Assembly (NCBI GenBank): GCA_014058105.1
Contig: JACGCM010000018.1
Location: forward strand, 372,001 to 436,000
Length of the DNA stretch: 64,000 nucleotides
Origin: Kingdonia uniflora
Lineage: Eukaryota > Streptophyta > Magnoliopsida > Ranunculales > Circaeasteraceae
Direction: 5' to 3'
Shown: positions 58,434-64,000 of the stretch, piece after piece
Layout: every line of letters begins with the position of its first letter
Position numbering within the stretch: the stretch's first letter is position 1
The notes under the pieces: model-generated
Databases searched by the model: none
What the model was told of the DNA's origin: nothing
The model's input: the letters and a program-made list of their open reading frames with translations, nothing else
Translations under genes and position numbers: made by a program

Positions 58434-58515
58434 ACACCGCGCGGTGTACCTTTTACCGCGCGGTAAGAGGATTACCGCGTGGTCTTCCTTTTACCACCGC
58501 TTCAACTGTTTGTTA
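58434..58515 (+). repeat. Subterminal CCGCGCGG palindromes of the PMD element
   Basis: Two perfect 14-bp palindromes, ACACCGCGCGGTGT (58434-58447) and TTACCGCGCGGTAA (58453-58466), followed by ATTACCGCGTGGTC. On the other side (60515-60590) related words recur: TTACTGCGCGG, GGGCGGTAAAA, AATACCGCGCGATAA. Such arrays could bind a transposase; this is inference. Confidence 0.8.
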
Positions 58516-58889
58516 ATTTTGCAACTCAACTCGACTATTCTCCAAATTTTACTTCTTGCTCTCTCTCAAAATCGAAGGTAAAAAAATAGTGATTCCAACA
58601 AATTTAAAATACATATGCCAGAGGGAGACCCACACCCCAGTACTATGCCTGGGTTTAGAGTGACACGAGATCCAGAGCGTTCCGTAACTCGCTCAAGGTC
58701 CAGAAAGAAGAAAAAAGAGTGGAATTTGAAGATATCCAACAAACCCAATCTATACCAAACCCAGCCCAAAAAAACTTCCCGCAGAGGTGTGTTACCCAAC
58801 TCCTAAACGGCATCAGTCATATCTATTACACGGGAAATGAACTCACGGCAAGTTTTAGTGTAATTGTGAATTTGTTATTTCCATAAATA

Positions 58890-59908
58890 ATGTATTTGAC
58901 AAAATTCTCCATTGAACAGAATTGGGATTCGATGCGTCCGCACGACACATTCACTGCGGTGATCAAAGTTTGGAAAGATATTTCTACAATTCCACCTGTA
59001 AGGGATGCCGTGGTAAATATATTCGGGCAGTTTATGGATATACGCTTGGGCAATTCTGACAATTGGCTAATTCATGCGCTTACAGAGCGTTGGCGGCCGA
59101 CAACGCACATGTTTTTATTCCCGTGTGCGGTGATAGGGGTCACTCCTCTCGATTTTACTATGCTGACATCATTGTCAATTGGCCGATATTCAACACAAGT
59201 GTGGTATAACGACGCATGGTTTGTTTTATCCAATGCGATGTAATTGCTCCCCAACATTGATTCTAACTATATAAAGAATGGGAACGTCAATATTTCACAT
59301 TTGATGGCGTACTTGACCATCGCAGTTGATCGAGAGGATGATATTACTATTGCTCGTACTTTTATCCTCTTCATGATGAGACATTTGTGGTTCCAAACAG
59401 CCAATAACACTGTCTCGCCTGGATATCTCGCGGTCGTGGCCGATTTGGACGAGGCTGCTCAATTTAACTAGGGTTCTGCTATTCTTGCTTCATTGTACCA
59501 TGGTTTGGATACCACAGTCAACACCGGGGGTGCCATCACTGGATTTTCCCAACTTCTTGGGGTACACTAACATTTTTTCCTTTCAAGCTACAAATCAAAT
59601 ATATTCCAATAAACGTCTTAAATATAATTTCTAATTATTTGTTATGTTATTCTGAAATGTAGTATTGGTCATACGAGTATTATGGGGTTGGTCACCCTAT
59701 AGTCAAGGAAGAGGTTAAGTTATTGGCCTATCCGCGCCTCAGAGCATGGGAGAGGAGGAATATGAGGAAAATAAATGATCAGGCAACCAATATATTTATT
59801 CTAGGCAGATACCATATTGATCACCGCATTGTTGAGACGATCACATGGGAACCTTGGTTAGATTCTGCAGTGTCAGAGATAGAGGACGTAAAGTCTGCTT
59901 TCGTCTAA
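58890..59908 (+). pseudogene. Plant mobile domain (PMD, MAIN-like) protein, two premature stops
   Basis: Exon 1 58890-59561, intron 59562-59662 (GTACAC...TGTAG), exon 2 59663-59908; the frame is continuous through the splice. Motifs are typical of the PMD family: WLIHALTERWRPTTHMF, FPCAVIGVTPLDFTMLTSL, ARTFILFMMRHLWF, GSAILASLYHGLDT, YWSYEYYGVGHP and PRLRAWERR. Stops at 59241-59243 (TAA) and 59469-59471 (TAG, at the place of the usual Trp of WGSA) are the only breaks. PMD proteins are of transposon origin; domesticated members (MAIN, MAIL1) act in silencing and genome stability. A preceding ORF (58615-58806, Arg/Lys-rich) may be an N-terminal part in another frame. Confidence 0.85.
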
Positions 59909-60417
59909 TACAGTCCACCATTATCCATCTCGTCCAAAAACTCAGCATCTTCTGGCACTTGCATGTTTTGCCTTTGTTTGGCGGGTGCTTTTTTCTTTCA
60001 TCATTTTCCTTTTTCTTTCTGGGGCGCCGCCGCTTCAACGGGTATTGACGCGTTTGTGTCACTTTGACTATGCTGAGTAGATTTACCATGGAATATGTAG
60101 TTCTAAAAGTATTTTGGAGGTTAAAAACATTGAGGCTGAGTGAGCGGATAGGGTCGATAGTACAGGCTAAACGCCTGAGGTTGCGGTTGAGAAAGTGTAA
60201 ATGAACTTTGAAATTGTCCATAACTGGGTTCCCATTCCGACATGGTAAGCGGAGTTGGGGTTTGTGATTGGAATTGAGGTTGAAATTACGATGGGTTTTA
60301 GTAGAGGTATTGAGTGAATTGTGATGATGGGTGTTGAGCGAATGACGTTGAATGTGGGTTATGGGAGGATAGGGTCGACGGTGTAGAGTTATTACTACTA
60401 GTGCCAGAGTTCGCCAT
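59821..60417 (-). pseudogene. Antisense Ser/Pro/Gln-rich frame in the PMD element
   Basis: A single reading frame of 199 codons from an ATG at 60417 (MANSGTSSNNSTPSTLSSHN) to a stop at 59821. It is interrupted only by nonsense codons, with no frameshift. The N-terminal two thirds is rich in S, P and Q (FQPQFQSQTPTPLT, FTFSQPQPQAFSLYYRPYPL), then basic (KKKAPAKQRQ), then acidic (PEDAEFLDEMDNGG). Several stops (TAA) sit where Gln (CAA) would fit the context. It overlaps the last 88 bases of the PMD gene on the other strand. Family not recognised. Could be the second ORF of the element. Confidence 0.5.
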
Positions 60418-60725
60418 TTGGGGAGAGCGTAGAGGTTCTCTTCTGCTCTGTAATTGGTTTTGGGGAAGAAGTAACTAGGGAGTGAGAGAAATAATTGAGA
60501 TTAGAAGAGTTTGGATTACTGCGCGGAAAATTTGGGCGGTAAAATGAATACCGCGCGATAATCCAAACACCGCCAAACTCAATTTTTTGGGGTGTGAAGT
60601 CCTCACACACTGTAGCGCCACGTTTGCAAACTCACACTCAAAAAATAACTGGTGGGAGACTCGAAGTTTGAGTTTAAGTCTGGGTTTGCAAACCAACTCA
60701 AACCGACACCCTGCTACAAGTACTC

Positions 60726-61108
60726 TAACTACCTGTAGTGATCTCACATCAGTCATAAAGTGTTTTTGCATGAAAATTCACCATATCTGCCACGTGTACA
60801 TTGAACCCTACACCCATCCTATCAACCCAATGGTTTCAAACTGTAATAAAACCAAACAATAAAACCAAACAATGGTCGACACTACTGCATGACTCTTATT
60901 AGGAAGTCTTTAGAGGTGAGAGATTCTGATTTGTGTTTAAGCATAACTCCTTCACAAGAAGCACAACAAGTACATGCAAGTAGGTTATGAGACTGCACCG
61001 CATGTACCATGCATATGCCACGCATTTCCCCAAACTCACAAGTCACAATAACATAAAACGTAGACTAACCCACCTCCCTCCACCTGGGTCTTTCCCTCTC
61101 TCTCCTAC
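60726..61108. other. Upstream region of the DOG1-like gene
   Basis: No gene seen. Contains CATGCA-type words (61006-61020) of the RY-element kind used in seed promoters, but these are short and may be chance. Confidence 0.45.
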
Positions 61109-61116
61109 TATAAATA
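61109..61116 (+). promoter_or_regulatory. TATA box of the DOG1-like gene
   Basis: TATAAATA, 58 bp before the start codon at 61167, after a TCTC-rich patch. Transcription would begin about 30 bases downstream, near 61140. Confidence 0.7.
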
Positions 61117-61166
61117 GTTATTAAATACACTCACTCTCAATCATACACTTTGTCAAAGCACAAGAG

Positions 61167-61892
61167 ATGCAAAGCCAAGTACAAGAGAAATTCTCAGACT
61201 TCTTTCAGAAATGGTTAATCCAACAAGAAATCCATCTTCAACAACTCCTATCTGTACCAAGAGACTCTTCTCATGAAAGAGATCACAAAGCCCTAGTTGC
61301 TAAAGTCATGAAGCACTACAAGGAGTACTACACCATGAAATGGGCTAGAGCCCACGAAGATGTTCTTGTGTTCTTCTCTCCTCCATGGTTAAGCCCATTA
61401 GAGAATTCACATCTTTGGATCACTGGGTGGAAACCCTCTTTCATTTTCCGTCTCTTTGACTCCCTTCGACAAACTAGACCATCGTCTAGCCCGAGCCTGG
61501 CAAGCCTTGCAGAGAAACAGGTGAAGAAGATCGAGGAGTTGAGGGTGCGGATCGCGATGGAAGAAGAGAAGGTGGAGAGAGAGATGGAGAGGCAGCAAAT
61601 GTTGATTGCCGACCAACGGATGGTAGAGTTGGCGAGGTTATCAACCAGGGTGAGAAATGGTGAGGTAGATGGACTAGTGGATGTGGCGATGAGGACAGTG
61701 ATAGATGAGTTGGAGCGGATCATGAAGATCGCAGATTGTGTGAGGTTGAAGGCGCTTAAAGGGGTGTTCGAGGTGTTGACACCGGTACAGTCTGTGGAGT
61801 TTATGGCTGCTGAGTTGATGGTGCAGATTAGGTTAAGGATTTGGGGGAAGAGACGAGGAAATCGGAACTTAGGAATGTGGGTTGTTAGCTAG
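61167..61892 (+). CDS. DOG1-domain protein (DOG1-like)
   Basis: Intact, single-exon, 241 residues. The N-terminal signature FSDFFQKWLIQQEIHLQQLL, the LSPLENSHLWITGWKPSFIF block and FRLFDSLR are typical of the DOG1 domain. A central coiled coil follows (IEELRVRIAMEEEKVEREME), then VDVAMRTVIDELERIMKIAD and a C-terminal LKGVFEVLTPVQSVEFMAAE. It has no bZIP, unlike TGA factors that share the DOG1 domain. Arabidopsis DOG1 controls seed dormancy through PP2C phosphatases and binds haem; whether this paralogue does so is unknown. It has a good TATA box and clean context, and it faces a second DOG1-like gene. Confidence 0.9.
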   Translation: MQSQVQEKFSDFFQKWLIQQEIHLQQLLSVPRDSSHERDHKALVAKVMKHYKEYYTMKWARAHEDVLVFFSPPWLSPLENSHLWITGWKPSFIFRLFDSLRQTRPSSSPSLASLAEKQVKKIEELRVRIAMEEEKVEREMERQQMLIADQRMVELARLSTRVRNGEVDGLVDVAMRTVIDELERIMKIADCVRLKALKGVFEVLTPVQSVEFMAAELMVQIRLRIWGKRRGNRNLGMWVVS

Positions 61893-62100
61893 GTAGGGTT
61901 CTTAACTTGGAAACTGTGTTTACAATGTAGCTAGTAAAGGATTCAGAGTACCTTCAGTTTATGAGGTAGAGTTTGAAACACTGTTTCTTATATGTATGTT
62001 ACCGTTTCGTATATGTATGTATAAATAGATATATGTAGAATGACAGAATGTTAAGTGTACATATCGTATTTAGAGATGTCCAAAACCAATGTATTTTTCT

Positions 62101-62142
62101 TCGCAGGTTAACTCACCTAAGTTACCCCTCACGCCTTGTAGG
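62101..62142 (-). repeat. Duplicated DOG1-like fragment
   Basis: TCGCAGGTTAACTCACCTAA and the following 20 bases repeat 63953-63996, inside the DOG1-like gene at the right edge (region encoding RRGNLGELTCE). One 3-base gap and one change. Similarity may extend further, but the gene leaves the window. Confidence 0.85.
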
Positions 62143-62773
62143 AACCTTGTAGGAACTCACTGAGGTGAGACTCCATCTGTGACCCGCTTAGCGCATAAAT
62201 GAGTCGAATCGCTAGAGAGGGTCTGCACCCAGCTATCCAAAGGTGAGAGTTTTCGAATGAGGTAGACCATGGTAGCTTAGGAACTTGGGATATTCCAGAC
62301 GACAGGGTTTACTTAGATACATGAAATGAGACTACCAATGTAAATTTTAAGTAGATTTTGTTTTTGTCATAGTGGTCGGTATGCATGCAGAGGATCACAA
62401 GCTTAAGCAGATATATTGAACTTATTAAAACATATTTAATGGCCTCTAAACTTAAGCAGATATATTGGATTTATTTAAACATATTTATTGACGTTTAAAA
62501 TATCTCAATGGTTATGTATCCCTCCCTCTTCAGAGCAACAACAATAGAGGTCGAGTAAATGGTGTGTAGTTACTGTTTGTGGTGCCGGTGTGACACGATG
62601 ACGGGTGCTCGGTTTGGTTAACGGTCAGCCCCTTTACTTTGGCCAGTACCGTGGTTGCTTCAAATCCTTGGTCTTCTTCCTTGAGTTTGAGGCTTGCAAA
62701 CGGGTTGAACTCGGCCGATTTCACGGTAACACTTCCTAAGCAAGGTTGTTGAATACACCCAACGGAGGTGGTT

Positions 62774-62795
62774 GGGGGGGTGGGGTGGGGTGGGG
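62774..62795 (+). other. G-quadruplex motif
   Basis: Four G-runs (7, 4, 4, 4) with single-T loops, the most stable loop pattern. It lies between the two convergent DOG1-like genes. Confidence 0.8.
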
Positions 62796-63015
62796 CGTGG
62801 AGGCTCCCAAAGCCTCTACTAACCTATGAACTCTACCCGTTAATGCCACTAGATCATGTGCCAGTGTGGCGGGGTCTTTCATGAGGCATGATTGCACTTC
62901 AAACTTGCTATTCCAACGCAGTGGTTAACGTGAACCTACGAACGTGTATTTGTATTAATTCTAACATTAAATTGTATTTAGAGATTGAAACTAGGATTTA
63001 ATTAGAGAATACTAA

Positions 63016-63306
63016 GAGCATCCACAACAGTCTCTGTATAATAGGGAGTACTTTTGAGAAGTTTCAACCCAACTTTGATGTTGTGGATGTATTAGACTCC
63101 CTACAAAAGAGCCACATCACAAAATAAACTTCCTTAACCACTTTAAATTAATTATGTATAAAAATAAGAGGCAAAACAATTCTCTAAACTCCCCATATGG
63201 AGAGAAAAAAAAAAAAAGGATAGAGAGCCTTATAGCGAGCCTCTAAAAGTCATTTTATTACTTTTTGTCTCCTTAAAATAAGTTTAGGGAAGCTGCTGTG
63301 ATGCTC
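63016..63306. mobile_element. Tourist-like MITE
   Basis: 291 bp flanked by TAA (63013-63015, 63307-63309). Ends GAGCATCCACAACAG and, inverted, GAGCATCACAGCAGC. No coding capacity. The terminal GAGCATC and TAA match the PMD element at 58289, so both may use a PIF/Harbinger transposase. Confidence 0.85.
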
Positions 63307-63588
63307 TAAGCTATTTCCTTTTTCCTTTTTCTGTTTTTTTTTTTAATAAAAAACAACTAACTAGATATACACCACTCTCTCCATTATATTCTAGATAGCC
63401 TAGAATCTCTCCTACAATATCCCCCTTAACTTTGCAATTAAAATTAAATAAAACTTTTTAAAACTAAAAGCTAACTTATCTGTAGAAACATGAAATAAAA
63501 TGCATAAAATAAAGATAGGCCAACGCGCAGTAGATCTACCGACACTAATTAGAGGCGTGCCGCGTCATAACATGTAATAAAGCACCCT
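63307..63588. other. 3' flank of the right DOG1-like gene
   Basis: AT-rich, T-run near 63330-63350, no gene. It should contain the 3' UTR of the - strand gene. Confidence 0.5.
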
Positions 63589-64000
63589 TCAAATACTCCC
63601 ATGTTGTTGATCCCTTCTCTTACCCCACTCATGCATTGAGAGATGAAGTTTCTTAGCAGCAATCAGATAATCTATAGCTTGGAACGGTGTGAGTATCGCT
63701 AGAAGCTCTTTCAATGTACTCAACCTAAGCTTATCTGCATCTTTTAGTATTGTAGCCAACGCCAACGAGTGTGCATCGAGAGCCCGGTCGACATCATCAT
63801 TTGACTCACCAACTCGCCCTGAGTCAAATTCATTAGCAATCAAAGCTAGTGGATCATCTGCAATGTCTTCCTGCATGCTTGCCATCTTATTAGACAACTT
63901 CTCTTCCTCTTTATAGATCTTACACTGTAAATCGTTAACCAGGCCGAGTTGCTCGCAGGTTAACTCACCTAAGTTACCCCTCCTCACGCCTTGAAGGTAC
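63589..64000 (-). CDS. DOG1-domain protein, C-terminal part (runs off window)
   Basis: Open to the edge on the - strand, about 137 residues visible. It reads RRGNLGELTCEQLGLVNDLQ, KIYKEEEKLSNKMASMQEDI, HSLALATILKDADKLRLSTL and LKELLAILTPFQAIDYLIAA, ending RRDQQHGSI. The LRLSTLKELLAILTPFQA block aligns with VRLKALKGVFEVLTPVQS of the gene at 61167. This DQAD-type region is more like DOG1/TGA-type members than its neighbour. The N-terminal half and start are right of the window. Convergent with 61167-61892. Confidence 0.85.
   Translation of the reverse strand, partial: YLQGVRRGNLGELTCEQLGLVNDLQCKIYKEEEKLSNKMASMQEDIADDPLALIANEFDSGRVGESNDDVDRALDAHSLALATILKDADKLRLSTLKELLAILTPFQAIDYLIAAKKLHLSMHEWGKRRDQQHGSI

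Larger units (their letters stand above)
58289..60725 (+). mobile_element. PIF/Harbinger-like TIR element carrying a plant mobile domain gene
   Basis: Flanked by TAA (58286-58288 and 60726-60728), the 3-bp TWA duplication of PIF/Harbinger elements. The ends are GAGCATCTCTAGCAG and, inverted, GAGTACTTGTAGCAG. Length 2437 bp. CG-rich palindromes (ACCGCGCGGT core) lie about 145-200 bases inside each end. The interior holds a PMD gene on + and a second decayed frame on -. No DDE transposase or Myb-like ORF was recognised. It begins only six bases after the MULE's right duplication. The classification rests on the short ends and TAA only. Confidence 0.65.
61893..63015. other. Region between the DOG1-like genes
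   Basis: 3' UTR of the first gene, a DOG1-like fragment (62101-62142), a G-run (62774-62795), and an open - strand frame 62724-62530 (FNPFASLKLKEEDQGFEATT) that looks like a piece of an unidentified protein. No complete gene. Confidence 0.5.

Noticed and set aside
58286..60728. The PMD element as a second MULE
   Set aside because: No 9-11-bp duplication is found at its ends and the inverted ends are short; TAA flanks fit PIF/Harbinger better. Left open in the findings.
61328..61723. 131-codon - strand ORF
   Set aside because: Shadow of the DOG1-like gene.
62530..62724. 64-codon - strand ORF
   Set aside because: The first 30 residues look protein-like, but there is no match to a known domain and no continuation; kept only as a remark.

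Overview
The window is from a plant nuclear genome, most likely a eudicot. One host gene has eight exons with GT-AG introns. The transposon families are plant-type: Tat and Tekay/Del-like Ty3/gypsy elements, a Helitron, a FAR1-type MULE, a plant-mobile-domain gene, a tRNA-derived SINE and LINE pieces. DOG1-domain genes and CT/GA microsatellites also fit. Species was not determined. Most of the DNA is decayed, nested mobile elements, and only two genes look intact and functional: a 1380-residue coiled-coil protein gene (16.1-26.4 kb, MEE22/EMB1611-like) and a DOG1-like gene (61.2-61.9 kb). A second DOG1-like gene runs off the right edge.

Layout. (1) 1-12.3 kb: the 3' part of a Tat-lineage retrotransposon on the + strand, with RT/RNase H, archaeal-type RNase H, integrase, 195-bp tandem repeats, a long antisense reading frame, two short related antisense ORFs, polypurine tract and 3' LTR. 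It is split by a 2.56-kb solo LTR (7187-9744) flanked by a perfect TCTTT duplication. (2) 12.3-16 kb: intergenic, with an unidentified 260-codon ORF and a glycosyltransferase fragment. (3) 16.07-26.39 kb: the MEE22-like gene; its 3.3-kb last intron holds a LINE 3' end and a SINE with a 14-bp duplication. (4) 26.4-36.5 kb: decayed DNA with gene fragments (ribulose-phosphate epimerase, TBC RabGAP), an LTR relic and local duplications. (5) 36.5-52.6 kb: a Helitron Rep/helicase relic on the - strand, its candidate 5' end at 52644, with a Tekay/Del-like retrotransposon (42.7-49.76 kb) inserted in it; that element has lost its 3' LTR. (6) 52883-58272: a complete-ended MULE with about 240-bp TIRs and a 10-bp duplication, a broken FAR1-type transposase, a phosphoglycerate kinase exon and a LINE fragment. 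(7) 58289-60725: a TAA-flanked, PIF/Harbinger-like element carrying a plant mobile domain gene and an antisense low-complexity frame, but no recognised transposase. (8) 60.7-64 kb: two DOG1-like genes, tail to tail, with a Tourist-like MITE between them.

The most unusual items are the PMD-bearing element with Harbinger-like ends, the MULE whose transposase tail is built of three exactly 60-bp repeated mini-exons beside a captured PGK exon, and the antisense coding capacity of the Tat element. Everything here was read by eye; family names rest on recognised motifs, and no alignment or search was run.
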